From Butyricicoccus sp. Marseille-Q5471 (GTDB taxonomy: Bacteria > Bacillota > Clostridia > Oscillospirales > Butyricicoccaceae): a DNA stretch of 64,000 nucleotides. The number at the start of each line of letters is the position of its first letter. Position 1 is the stretch's first letter. This document shows positions 50,201 to 58,418 of the stretch, piece by piece. The notes beneath the pieces were generated by a model that saw only the letters and a program-made list of their open reading frames with translations, did no database searches and was not told the origin of the DNA. Location of the stretch: the NCBI RefSeq assembly GCF_951230135.1, contig NZ_CATNVC010000002.1, positions 248,001 to 312,000 on the forward strand. The letters run 5' to 3'. A program made the translations under genes and the position numbers.

Positions 50201-52431
50201 ACACTCTTGGTCTCCTTAATAGCCTCTACTAATTCCTTGCAGCCATCAATGATGTTTTCACTCCACGAGCGCTCGCGCGTTGAATGCGGCATAGGAAGAT
50301 TCCGCCTGCTTGCTTCGGAATAATCGATCGTTCTCTTCACAATGGAGATGCTTTTCCTTATGCCGAGCTCGGTCAAAAATGATACGAGTTGTTTCTCATT
50401 CGATGCACCGACCAAGTCGAGATACTCATCATACGCCACAAAGAGTGCGTCCTTCTTTGTTTCAAAATACTCTGCGAGTTCTGGCGTTGGGAAATATAGA
50501 GCGGAGGCTTTTTCTCTATAACGGTTATTTCCAATATAATATATAATAAATTTTAAGCTCTTTATCTGTTCAATAAAATCGTCGACTTCTTCCTGCGGGC
50601 ACTGTTTATAATACCTGAAGAAAATCCGAAAATCCGGGTCTGGATTTATCCTGTCGCCACTTTGGTATTTGGGCAGAATGATGTTATAAATCTGGTCCCT
50701 TATCGAAGGCTTCTTAATGCCGATTTTCTCCAAAAAGGCAAACGTACCTTTATTGGTAAGAAGCTCCGAATAGACTGTAGTGTATCCACTTAAGTCTTTG
50801 TCGGGGAGAAACAAAATCAGATGCTCTGATGAATCAAATGCAGCTACAGCCTTACGGTCTTTGTCAAGAAATATCGGCATTTCCTTGATGCTGTCAGTTC
50901 TCTTGGTAGTCTCAGAAAGCCATTTGTAGAACACATGAAGCCATGCTATGGGTTGTTTTTCAATAAATTCCGCGCTAATCCCCTTGATTGACTTTGTCCG
51001 TTTGCGATAATACGAATCCCAGACGGTACGGCCGCTGATGATTGCGTTCTCATCTAACCACGTATTGACTATTTCATCGACATATGAAGCCAGCGCTTTA
51101 TTTCCACGTTGAATCTCATCACGCCCCATGGAAACAAACACCCAATGCGCTTCAGGAATCTCGCAGATATCAGCAAGCTGCTCATCAGCAAACAATTCCG
51201 CCAATTGCGGGACTGCGGCCCAACAAGCAGTATCTTTTGCGCAGTACCCATCTCGTGCTGGCAGTATTGCTTCTGTTAAGAGAACATTCTTTATCTCGGT
51301 AAAGAACGGCATAAAGGAAATATGCCGCTTATCATTGACATCAGTAAAGCTGTCTCCGTCGGTGGGTATTATGGACAGAATAGAGTCGTCAATAAGCCTT
51401 GCTGACTTTTCTATGCCTATGTCGCGAAGATACAGCAAGCTGTCGGATGCCAGCTTTGCCAACAGCGCAACCATATGATTGTTGTGAGCAACGCCTGCCC
51501 GTATTCCTTCACGGCTGTCTGTCAGCAGAAACGGTGCGTGTATCAGGAAATTAAGGCCGGTGTTTTCTTTGGTCGGGAAGAAACAAAATGCAGGTTCTTT
51601 CTTGGGAAGCAGTTTTTTATCTTTGTCAAGAAAAAAGCCGACGGAATACTTTCTTCCGGCTTCATCCTCGCGCGTGAATAGCCACAAATGCTGATCAACT
51701 ATGTCTTCACCGCTGTTTTGCGTAAGCGTAATAAATTCTGCTGTTGAATCACCAATACGCCTTGTTTCAGGTATACTTTTTCCATATAGACCGATAACAT
51801 CTTCAAATTCAAAATCAATATCCCGCAGACTGCTCAAAAAGAGAAGTGGGTAAGAGAGTGATCTCAGTTTCTCTGCTATATCGCTGTATGCCTCTTTTTG
51901 ACCGCGTTCGGCATGGTCAAAAGGAAAAACGAACAGTGTTTCATTTGCTCTGCGCCCCTCAAAATCCTCTTCAATAAAAGTGGGAACAATGAAGCGGTCA
52001 ATGCGAAAATGGACATTTGGATCATAGATATAAGGCGTCGATGTGTACTGAAAAACGGCCTTAAATCCAACACCAAATTTGCCGATAGATGCCGCCGTTT
52101 TGTTGGAGTTGGCGATTGAAGTAATTGAGTTAATATCCCCAAGCCTACCAGCTGCAGAGTCTTCATCTTCATGTGAAGGGTCTGTTACGGAAAAATGCCG
52201 GGTGCCGTTGTGTATAAAGATTAGTCTGTCCGGTTCAAGAATGAAACGCGCACTTGTAGCGCCAGCGTCGTCGGCGTTTTGGAGAAGCTCATATATAAAA
52301 TGAGCTTGGTCCGAGTACTTTTCAACAACGCTATTCTTTATACCTCTCATTGAGGGCTTTTCAAGGGTGTCGGCGCTTTCGGCACGGTCTGCTGTGAGTG
52401 CAGCAAAGAATCGCTTCTCTTGCTCAGTCAT
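47296..52431 (-). CDS. Sacsin-type GHKL ATPase fused to UPF1-like SF1 helicase
   Basis: 1711 residues. ATG 52431 (MTEQEKRFFAALTADRAESA) is preferred over TTG 52446 because GGGGGA lies 6-7 bases upstream. N-terminus: a Hsp90-like ATPase of the sacsin type (FIYELLQNADDAGATSARFI N-box; SIGKFGVGFKAVFQ G-box). Middle: acidic linker and unassigned parts. C-terminal half: SF1 helicase with Walker [16 protein letters not shown] near 1170, DYIVVDEASMIPI, IAGDPFQIEPI near 1314, TIHGFQGDECDIII near 1500 and NVSISRAQDYLFIV, ending in a small KKYGDGYVVK domain. Function inferred as nucleic-acid surveillance or defence; the paired type III R-M is next to it. Confidence 0.85.
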   Translation of the reverse strand: MTEQEKRFFAALTADRAESADTLEKPSMRGIKNSVVEKYSDQAHFIYELLQNADDAGATSARFILEPDRLIFIHNGTRHFSVTDPSHEDEDSAAGRLGDINSITSIANSNKTAASIGKFGVGFKAVFQYTSTPYIYDPNVHFRIDRFIVPTFIEEDFEGRRANETLFVFPFDHAERGQKEAYSDIAEKLRSLSYPLLFLSSLRDIDFEFEDVIGLYGKSIPETRRIGDSTAEFITLTQNSGEDIVDQHLWLFTREDEAGRKYSVGFFLDKDKKLLPKKEPAFCFFPTKENTGLNFLIHAPFLLTDSREGIRAGVAHNNHMVALLAKLASDSLLYLRDIGIEKSARLIDDSILSIIPTDGDSFTDVNDKRHISFMPFFTEIKNVLLTEAILPARDGYCAKDTACWAAVPQLAELFADEQLADICEIPEAHWVFVSMGRDEIQRGNKALASYVDEIVNTWLDENAIISGRTVWDSYYRKRTKSIKGISAEFIEKQPIAWLHVFYKWLSETTKRTDSIKEMPIFLDKDRKAVAAFDSSEHLILFLPDKDLSGYTTVYSELLTNKGTFAFLEKIGIKKPSIRDQIYNIILPKYQSGDRINPDPDFRIFFRYYKQCPQEEVDDFIEQIKSLKFIIYYIGNNRYREKASALYFPTPELAEYFETKKDALFVAYDEYLDLVGASNEKQLVSFLTELGIRKSISIVKRTIDYSEASRRNLPMPHSTRERSWSENIIDGCKELVEAIKETKSVEKSKLLWDTLVGLCETYHSLSYLLTGSCSYYYYSSYSQSFEAADVVLLRTEKWLVNATGDFVSAGDITSDEIASTYDTASENVSSLFAFLQIADASCSDEDDDGNDNLTDKQRERIELAKKAEALGLTEDDLEEIAFIKKQREAANAARPQKGPQAPTGTVSNDDSDSEDDIGDEENFGEDVGSGNEGYNRKPSSKVIRDIARQTKQQPTRNDIVQSEPDDSTDEEIDEDEFTPRQVDYSKRIEQAKQKSAIEIDKIAYFEGLQQRAVNAEKYSFCWFNTLLEMETLTSNANNLNSKEVSISFARVEREAGTQRTLVLKYPSRYIPQFMEDLADIPLVLHFGDQTKTVAIEVANVKSYTLRVKLKTNADIDGIDLSAVTEARIDAKSPVFLLEELRKQFAALGYDDDYNMQQNLCENIEFVFGPPGTGKTTHLVRNILIPMMQQQEDLKVLVLTPTNKSADVLVSRLMDTMGSDTSYIDWLVRFGITNDEAIEASEVFRDKTFDIRKLKRTITVTTIARFPYDFFMPDGVRIFINRINWDYIVVDEASMIPIANIVYPLYKKTPRKFYIAGDPFQIEPITAIDLWKNENIYTMVQLDSFVDPVTVPYKYPVTLLTTQYRSIPAIGSVFSKFAYGGILKHNRTADSAKLLNVDCGLNISALNIVKFPVTKYESITRSKRLQHSSSYHIYSALFSFEFTSFLAENIARANEGTQRNFTIGIIAPYRAQADLIDKLMASVSLPVSVSVQVGTIHGFQGDECDIIIAVFNAPPSISSSKEMFLNKKNIINVSISRAQDYLFIVMPDDDTENVDNLRLVKRVERLAKEEHATEWHSHDLEKLMFGTSDYLEENTFSTGHQSVNVYGLPEKTYEIRSEDTAVDVQVHRNVTVRIPQPNLPVADKNKLLPVSVETQPAHNTKKRGDVVSKKYGDGYVVKRAINSGKTYVTIQFGNIQKTYDEDVARKNKELTFF

Positions 52432-52484
52432 CTTGTCATCCCCCAATCTTTCAAAAACATATCCCTTCTACGGCAAGCCGAATG

Positions 52485-55274
52485 CTACATACAGAAACCG
52501 TCCGTATCGAAAATATGCGTAAGCTCATCGTCGTTTATTGCCTGCTTTACCTTATCCCGTATTGCGGTCTTTGACATATCAAGCCGCTTGAATTTTCCAT
52601 CTGAAGCCATACGGATAAGTTGAATCCGCCCAACGACCGGATTATTCCGGGCATACTCGGCAAAACCCTTAGCCTTTCCAAGATTGTCTGTCCGTGTTTG
52701 GTCGTGCGGCTCAAGGATATCAATGATATATCCGCCGTGTGCATCCTTACGAATGACAAGGAAATCCGGGTATGCGGGTTTATATACTCCGTCTTTCTCA
52801 TACGGAATACTCAGCGACCAGGGCTTTCTCGGTGGATTACGAAGCCAGCATACGAAGTCAGACCGCGCTGCTTCTTCATCAAGCACACCTTGCTCCCAGT
52901 TGTTGAGAGCGATTCTGGCCACTCCGGAATTATCTACGAACAGATGGTTGGAATAAACCCTGCCATTCGCACAGTGCTCGCAGTTTATGGCTTCGGGAAG
53001 CATAAAAATGTGCGCACTGACGAGATCACCGTCGGAAACGATATCGTTGTATTTCTTTTTGTACTTTACTGGCAGGTTGATTGTCTGGCGCCGATACCTG
53101 TCGTTCATCTCATGGAAACGGTCTTTTGCAAAAGTATTTAGCGCAGCGATGCAGTTGCTGTCTGCAGCGTAAATAATAATATCGATTTTGAAGCCGTTCG
53201 GATTGTCCTCAGTCTGATACTCACGACCGTATTTCACACCTATGCCTTCGTTACCGAGCTTGGTATCGGCGAGTCTAAACTGCCTGTCCAGGTCGGTATC
53301 CGTGGCGGAGAGAAAATCGTGAACGGCGTTGTTGTCTACGCTTTCGCCGAACACGTCAAAAACCTGCGTATTCAGCTTGAACTGCAGCACCTTTGTTGCA
53401 AGCTCAGAATACTTACCGCTGGATTTGAGCGATTCTATATAATCGTGAACCATTCGCACGATATCATCACAGACTTCATCGTAGGCGTTTTGGTAAATTA
53501 GCGACTGACTGAAAAGGTGCGAGAGGGCAAACAATGAGTGCAGATAATTACTAACGCGCACACTTCTCACTTCGTAAGTGAGCAGACCCGCATCGTTGAT
53601 TGCTTTCATTACTTCTTCGCGGTCAAAGTCTGAGGTAATCTCTTCTTCCGTACTTGATGCATCGGAGTTCTTTGGCGTTTCCTCAATACGCGCAGGATAC
53701 TCTTGCGCTGTTTGGACATTCTGACCGCTGGGTGTCTGGGCATGGACCGGTGAGGCAGTTGCACCGATTGCATCACTGGGAGCAGTTTCACCCGTATTGC
53801 CGGATTCTGGCTGAGCAATATTATCTAAGCTAAGCTGCCCCGGTGTTATGACTTCATGGCGCGGCGCAGCGGCCCTTGGCGTAGTCTGCTTCGGTCGTAC
53901 AGTGAGAGTATCAAAGGTTTTCTCGCCGAACGCTTCACCATATACATCGGTTGGGATGTTGCCGCCCTCGGTGCTTTGCAGGGCTTCGGCTACGTCCTTA
54001 ACGGTTTCTGCATTGAAGTATGGTAAAAACAGATGAACGTCGTTTAAAACATCATCTACCATAATGTGCATCTGCATCGGAGTACGCACCATGCGTCCGA
54101 GGAGCTGCGCTATATAAGTGGCGTCATTGGCATGACGGAAGGACATCATCGTCTCGGCGCGTGGGCAGTCCCAACCTGTGGATAGGTTTTCCTTGAAGAA
54201 AACGACTTTTATCCTACGGTCATCGGCAATGCGGGATGGCTCACAATAGTTTACTTCCAAGCCATTTAAAACTATGGTGCCACTGGTCTGACCGAAGGTA
54301 TGGACGACCTCACCAAGTTGAAAACGCTCGCCGGTTCGATCTTCTATTTTTTGCAGGCAATCGTCTAAATCTGTAGCAGAGAGCTGACTTCCGCTGCCGT
54401 TTTGAACCTGAATGACAAAAACCGGGTTCACATACGCATAATGCTGCTCATAGCAATACTGCGTCCAATGCTCCCATTTCTGTTTCCAATCGTCCGCAGC
54501 GGCTTGAAGAACCGCCATATCATTATTAATGGTATCCGGATATGTGATGATGATTCTGTCTTTGAGAAGGCCGGAAGCGCGGACTTCATCCGCTGTCGTC
54601 ACAACAAAATGCGTAGTAGACATGATGCCGGAGGCGAGATTGTTGAACCGCTCCGGTGTCGCCGTCATACCGATGACGACCGGCATTGCCGGAAGACCAT
54701 CATCTGGGCTGCCTTTGAGAAACTTCTGCATAATGGTGGTAGCTTTGGCAGCGTCGCGACCCTGCATACCACGATGCGCCTCATCGATGATGAAGTAGAG
54801 ACGGTCGGACTTTTCGCGAACAGTATTGCTCAGCGTTTCCCAAATGGTATCAGTCCTTCCATCACCATGCTTTGTCAGATTACTGCTCTTGCCGAGCTTC
54901 TGTGTATTCAAAAAATAGATGTTTCCGTCGTCGAGCATTTCCTGATCGAAGGAGTCATCGGTGATAATCCTGCATTGGTCGAGTGTGATTTTATCGGCTT
55001 TCAGGTCAATTTTATCCTTAGACTGCTGATTCAGCTCCGGTGAGTCTGAGAGCCATACAAAGATAGCGTCGAGCTGATCCGGATATGTATCATCACCAAA
55101 TAAAATGCTCTCAATCAACGAGGACATGACGATGGTCTTGCCAGCACCTGTGGGGGCTGTATAGGACACAATCTGCGGGGTATGAGTGCGGCGATAGCTG
55201 CCGAGCGCTTCGGCGGTATTCAGACGCAGGTTTGCAAGCGCCTGCTTTTGAAACGGAAATAATTCAACCTTCAT
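52485..55274 (-). CDS. Type III restriction enzyme, Res subunit (helicase/endonuclease)
   Basis: 929 residues. SF2 helicase: Walker A TAPTGAGKTIVMSSL (42-47), DEAH motif FIIDEAHRGMQG (164-167), TATPERFNNLA, and helicase-C FFKENLSTGWDCPRAETM with LLGRMVRTPM. Near the C-terminus YPDFLVIRKDAHGGYIIDI resembles a PD-(D/E)xK nuclease but the usual E-x-K reads ILEPH, so the nuclease may be a variant. The gene starts 5 bases after mod, with GGAGG before the ATG, the usual mod-res order. Length matches the type III Res family. Confidence 0.88.
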   Translation of the reverse strand: MKVELFPFQKQALANLRLNTAEALGSYRRTHTPQIVSYTAPTGAGKTIVMSSLIESILFGDDTYPDQLDAIFVWLSDSPELNQQSKDKIDLKADKITLDQCRIITDDSFDQEMLDDGNIYFLNTQKLGKSSNLTKHGDGRTDTIWETLSNTVREKSDRLYFIIDEAHRGMQGRDAAKATTIMQKFLKGSPDDGLPAMPVVIGMTATPERFNNLASGIMSTTHFVVTTADEVRASGLLKDRIIITYPDTINNDMAVLQAAADDWKQKWEHWTQYCYEQHYAYVNPVFVIQVQNGSGSQLSATDLDDCLQKIEDRTGERFQLGEVVHTFGQTSGTIVLNGLEVNYCEPSRIADDRRIKVVFFKENLSTGWDCPRAETMMSFRHANDATYIAQLLGRMVRTPMQMHIMVDDVLNDVHLFLPYFNAETVKDVAEALQSTEGGNIPTDVYGEAFGEKTFDTLTVRPKQTTPRAAAPRHEVITPGQLSLDNIAQPESGNTGETAPSDAIGATASPVHAQTPSGQNVQTAQEYPARIEETPKNSDASSTEEEITSDFDREEVMKAINDAGLLTYEVRSVRVSNYLHSLFALSHLFSQSLIYQNAYDEVCDDIVRMVHDYIESLKSSGKYSELATKVLQFKLNTQVFDVFGESVDNNAVHDFLSATDTDLDRQFRLADTKLGNEGIGVKYGREYQTEDNPNGFKIDIIIYAADSNCIAALNTFAKDRFHEMNDRYRRQTINLPVKYKKKYNDIVSDGDLVSAHIFMLPEAINCEHCANGRVYSNHLFVDNSGVARIALNNWEQGVLDEEAARSDFVCWLRNPPRKPWSLSIPYEKDGVYKPAYPDFLVIRKDAHGGYIIDILEPHDQTRTDNLGKAKGFAEYARNNPVVGRIQLIRMASDGKFKRLDMSKTAIRDKVKQAINDDELTHIFDTDGFCM

Positions 55275-55279
55275 CTTTC

Positions 55280-57376
55280 TTACCTCCTTGCGTTGATGCG
55301 GAAATTATCGAGATAGCTGCGGTAGAGCTGATATGTATGTTTGGCGCTGATGCCGTATATCATCTCGCGGTATGCCTTCTCCGAGTCTGTCACAATGAAC
55401 ACCGTATCGATTTCCGGATGCGCATCAAGTTGCTCGTCAAACGCCATGAAGCTGCTTTCGCTTACCAGAACTGCGAGCTTGTTTTCCGTAAGTATCAGCA
55501 TGTCCGGCGTTTCACCGTGGAGCTCCGGGCGTTTGCCGATGGCACCTGCTTTCAGCCACAGCAGTGGGAGAATCTCTTTAAACTGCCTACCCAATGCGAC
55601 ATCGTCTTTGTCGAGAAAGCCCAGCTTGAAGTATTCGCAGTTTGCCTTAAATCCCTGCGACATCGGAATGGGGTTTCCATCTGAGTCGTTGGCAAGGTAA
55701 TCTCCCTTGAGCGGAACGCCATTTATATCGTGACCTTCGATGCTGCAAACAGTGCGCGGCCAGGTGACATATCTGGCAATGCCGAGCTTCTCCCATTCCG
55801 GGTCGCCGGGCTGGAATCCTTGCGTGGTCAACCTTCTCGCCTCATCATACGATACTTCGTTATTAGTCACCATTATACAACGACGATGACCATTATCCTC
55901 TGTATTTAAGAGATTGACCGCATGAAGCGTAGTGCCAGAACCAGCAAAGAAATCTACAATGAGTGCGTCCTTCTTGTCTGCAAGAAAGTACAGTAGACAG
56001 TCATGAACTGCATATAGCGACTTTGGAAAATCGAATCGCAATTCTCCTATAACATTCTTCAGTATTTTAGTACCAAAGTCTCTTGCATCGTGAGAGTCGA
56101 AGTTCCACTGAGTTCTCGGCATAATCTTCTTTGTTTCAATATTCGATGCAAGTACACTCCCGTCATCAGCATACCCAGTAACTTGAATTACTCCGTTTTC
56201 TATGTCTCTTATGGTTCCACTCATAAGGTATTGAATCACGTAAAGTTGCGGCTTGTTAGGGGTATGTCTGGCAGCTTTGAGGTATCCCTTTTCTACGAGA
56301 TTCCTACAAGCATTCGGCGTTAAGCCCCAAAGCATCTCGGTTCCATCGTCTCGTACTGGAAACACCGCTTCGCAATGTGGTAATTGCTTTACTGAGAATC
56401 TATCAACATCGTGTGCTATTGCATTCCCGACTTCTACTATTTTATTCGTCCTAACATCCACATAAATAGGGTAAAACTGTCGTGGTCGTGATGTCCGAAC
56501 ATTCATGGCGCTGCTTCTTCTATATGATTGCCAGTGAATAGACTCTCCCTCCAATGCATACTCGGCATTGTCGGAAGGAATTATTGAGCAATTACCAATC
56601 ATGACAAAGAAAATAAATTCATTGACACGAGTAAATTCATTTGTTCGTGCAGCGCCTTTACGACTAATAACTGAGCTAATCATTTGAATATTTGCCTCTG
56701 GGAACATCTCCTCCAGCAAGCACCCCAGATGCAAGTATTCCTTTTCATCAATAGTGACAATCAATACCGAATTATTTGGATTCAGAATCCGCTTCGCAAT
56801 CTTCAACCGTTTCTGCATCATGGAGAGCCACTTGCTGTGCCTCCACGAATCCGAAGAATCAACGTAATCGTTATTGTACTTCCAGTCGCGAGCGCCTGTG
56901 TTGTAGGGCGGGTCTATGTAAATACAATCTATCTGCTTGGGGTACAGGTACTCTAACAGCTGAAGCGCATGATAGTTGTCCGCTTCGATAAGCGTATGCC
57001 ACAAGTCACTGTCCGGCGCGTTTTCCACTTTATCTATCGGCTGCAGAGCAGGATAAATAGGCTCGCCGAATTTCGCCACCGGCACAAGTTCGGTAAGCGC
57101 GGTGGTTTCACTCTCGCCGGAAACAAGGCGCAGACATTCAGCCTCATCACCATTAATCTTGGTAACACGGTACACATCATTGATGGCTCCGGCTTTCTTC
57201 GCCACGGTGCTGCCGCGCTTTATTTCGATGCCGTAAAGAGGGGTACATTCCGGAATGTGCTCCTCATAAACAAGTCCGAATTTCTTTTGTTTTGTCAGGC
57301 GGGCAGCCTCCTGCATGAGCCGTTCGCGCAGGGTTTTGTCCTCCACCTGATTAATTAAGTCATTTAATGCAGCCAT
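55280..57376 (-). CDS. Type III DNA methyltransferase, Mod subunit
   Basis: 698 residues. Amino-methyltransferase of the beta class: D-P-P-Y catalytic motif IDPPYNTGARDWKY at 155-158, and the later AdoMet-binding FxGxG motif VDFFAGSGTTLHAVN near residue 475. The region between (target recognition, residues about 230-440) is long and low in familiar motifs, as in Mod proteins. It modifies one strand of an asymmetric site. AGGAG lies 9 bases before the ATG. Codon use and A/T content differ from core genes, consistent with transfer. An HTH regulator gene lies 84 bases upstream. Confidence 0.9.
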   Translation of the reverse strand: MAALNDLINQVEDKTLRERLMQEAARLTKQKKFGLVYEEHIPECTPLYGIEIKRGSTVAKKAGAINDVYRVTKINGDEAECLRLVSGESETTALTELVPVAKFGEPIYPALQPIDKVENAPDSDLWHTLIEADNYHALQLLEYLYPKQIDCIYIDPPYNTGARDWKYNNDYVDSSDSWRHSKWLSMMQKRLKIAKRILNPNNSVLIVTIDEKEYLHLGCLLEEMFPEANIQMISSVISRKGAARTNEFTRVNEFIFFVMIGNCSIIPSDNAEYALEGESIHWQSYRRSSAMNVRTSRPRQFYPIYVDVRTNKIVEVGNAIAHDVDRFSVKQLPHCEAVFPVRDDGTEMLWGLTPNACRNLVEKGYLKAARHTPNKPQLYVIQYLMSGTIRDIENGVIQVTGYADDGSVLASNIETKKIMPRTQWNFDSHDARDFGTKILKNVIGELRFDFPKSLYAVHDCLLYFLADKKDALIVDFFAGSGTTLHAVNLLNTEDNGHRRCIMVTNNEVSYDEARRLTTQGFQPGDPEWEKLGIARYVTWPRTVCSIEGHDINGVPLKGDYLANDSDGNPIPMSQGFKANCEYFKLGFLDKDDVALGRQFKEILPLLWLKAGAIGKRPELHGETPDMLILTENKLAVLVSESSFMAFDEQLDAHPEIDTVFIVTDSEKAYREMIYGISAKHTYQLYRSYLDNFRINARR

Positions 57377-57460
57377 AATCTAACTCCTATCTATGAAATG
57401 TTGCAGTGGTTATACTGCCACACTACAATTCTACATCAAGCTATGTCCGATAAAATGGAC

Positions 57461-57673
57461 TCACTCCGCATCCGCAGGGTCGGAATTATCCGCCGCGCCG
57501 CCGGATCGTATCCATTTATCAACTTCGGACAGCTTGAATTTCCACAGCCTGCCTACTTTGTAGGCGGGCATATTTCTTTTTGCGATCCATTGCAGAATGG
57601 TTTCTCGCCCAACACCGAGATAATCTTGTACTTCCTTGAGGGTGGACCATTTTTCAATGTTAATCTCGCTCAC
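57461..57673 (-). CDS. Small HTH regulator/excisionase-like protein
   Basis: 70 residues. GTG 57673 chosen because GGAGG precedes it by 8 bases; an upstream in-frame ATG (57688) is itself inside that ribosome site. The frame STLKEVQDYLGVGRETILQW is a MerR/excisionase-type helix-turn-helix, followed by MPAYKVGRLWKFKLSEVDKW, a typical beta-wing. Likely the local repressor or activator of the mod-res operon that follows, or a recombination directionality factor. It lies directly before mod. Confidence 0.8.
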   Translation of the reverse strand: MSEINIEKWSTLKEVQDYLGVGRETILQWIAKRNMPAYKVGRLWKFKLSEVDKWIRSGGAADNSDPADAE

Positions 57674-57703
57674 GCTATTGACCTCCATATTCTGTTTCGC
57701 AGT

Positions 57704-57732
57704 GCCGCAGGGTCTTATACCTGCGGCTTTTT
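57704..57732 (+). terminator. Hairpin with T-run in the leader of the HTH gene
   Basis: GCCGCAGG (57704-57711) and CCTGCGGC (57720-57727) form a perfect 8-bp stem followed by TTTTT on the plus strand. For the minus-strand transcript it is a leader hairpin between promoter and GTG. It may stop transcripts entering from the left, or have a regulatory role. Confidence 0.6.
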
Positions 57733-57768
57733 CTATCTGCGTGAGTGCATACACACCTTTTATTAAAT

Positions 57769-57797
57769 ATTATATCGCAGAAAAATGCGAAAATCAA
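57769..57797 (-). promoter_or_regulatory. Promoter of the HTH-mod-res operon with internal inverted repeat
   Basis: On the minus strand TTGATT (57797-57792), 17 bases, TATAAT (57774-57769). The spacer holds TCGCA GAAAAA TGCGA, a short inverted repeat placed where a repressor could bind, possibly the HTH protein itself. Confidence 0.65.
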
Positions 57798-57878
57798 TAA
57801 ATTAAGATAAAAATATTTATAAAAAGTCATAAACACGCTTTAAATGTCAGCAAAAATCCAAGGAATTTTTTCTCTTCT

Positions 57879-57910
57879 TTCGTCAAAACGGTTCCCTCAT
57901 GTCCAGCGAG
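57879..57910 (+). repeat. Leader motif TTCGTCAAAACG-N10-GTCCAGCGAG, copy 1
   Basis: TTCGTCAAAACG (57879-57890), 10 bases, GTCCAGCGAG (57901-57910). The same two blocks with the same 10-base gap occur at 62386-62417. In this copy the flanking stem is only weakly paired. It precedes the first small gene of the phage module by 46 bases. Another inverted repeat (GAAAGC / GCTTTC, 57915-57937) follows. Confidence 0.65.
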
Positions 57911-57955
57911 CTATGAAAGCAAGAAAAAAACGCTTTCAGGCTGGAGGTGAAAGAG

Positions 57956-58171
57956 ATGATTCAGGAACGAAAGGATACCCGGACACAGGCTGCGGACGAG
58001 GAGCTCGTAGAGGTTCTCACCGCGATCAGCGTTGTGTCCATGCGGCTGGCAAGGAAACTCACGATACTTGCCAATCAGAGTCAATCCACGGAAGGAGGAA
58101 AAATAGATGAGCAAAATGGGCGATATGGCTGCAACTATCGAAGAGCTACACAATGCCGCTGCCGCTATTAA
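57956..58171 (+). CDS. Small phage-type hypothetical protein
   Basis: 71 residues starting MIQERKDTRTQAADEELVEV after GGAGGTGA. The first 50 residues read as a helical protein (VLTAISVVSMRLARKLTILA) of a kind seen at the front of replication modules of Clostridia phages; the last 20 residues are odd and overlap the next gene by 65 bases. Start and ribosome site are good, function unknown. Confidence 0.65.
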   Translation: MIQERKDTRTQAADEELVEVLTAISVVSMRLARKLTILANQSQSTEGGKIDEQNGRYGCNYRRATQCRCRY

Positions 58172-58418
58172 TGCCGCGGCGAACTGGCTGGCCGAGGTGT
58201 TCGGCGCAAAAGAGCCGGCCGAAAAAGCGCCCCCGGCAGAACCGGCACTGACGCTGGAGGAAATAAGAGCTGTGCTCGCGGACAAATCCCGTGCGGGCCA
58301 CACCGCCGAGATTCGCTCTCTGCTCCAGAAGTACGGTGCTGATAAGCTGTCGGGTGTTGACCCGGCAAACTACAAGGCGCTGCTTGCAGATGCGGAGGGA
58401 CTGACCGATGCCACCTAA
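58107..58418 (+). CDS. Small phage-type hypothetical protein (replication module)
   Basis: 103 residues starting MSKMGDMAATIEELHNAAAA, with a strong GGAAGGAGG before the ATG. Contains LTLEEIRAVLADKSRAGHTA and LLQKYGADKLSGVD, a pattern I know from similarly placed proteins in phage replication clusters of Firmicutes, but without an assigned function. It overlaps the DUF2800 gene by 11 bases. Confidence 0.78.
   Translation: MSKMGDMAATIEELHNAAAAINAAANWLAEVFGAKEPAEKAPPAEPALTLEEIRAVLADKSRAGHTAEIRSLLQKYGADKLSGVDPANYKALLADAEGLTDAT

Noticed and set aside
47296-52431. Assignment of the large helicase to Mokosh or DISARM
   Set aside because: The sacsin-type ATPase fusion and lack of the expected partner genes directly beside it do not match those systems as I know them.
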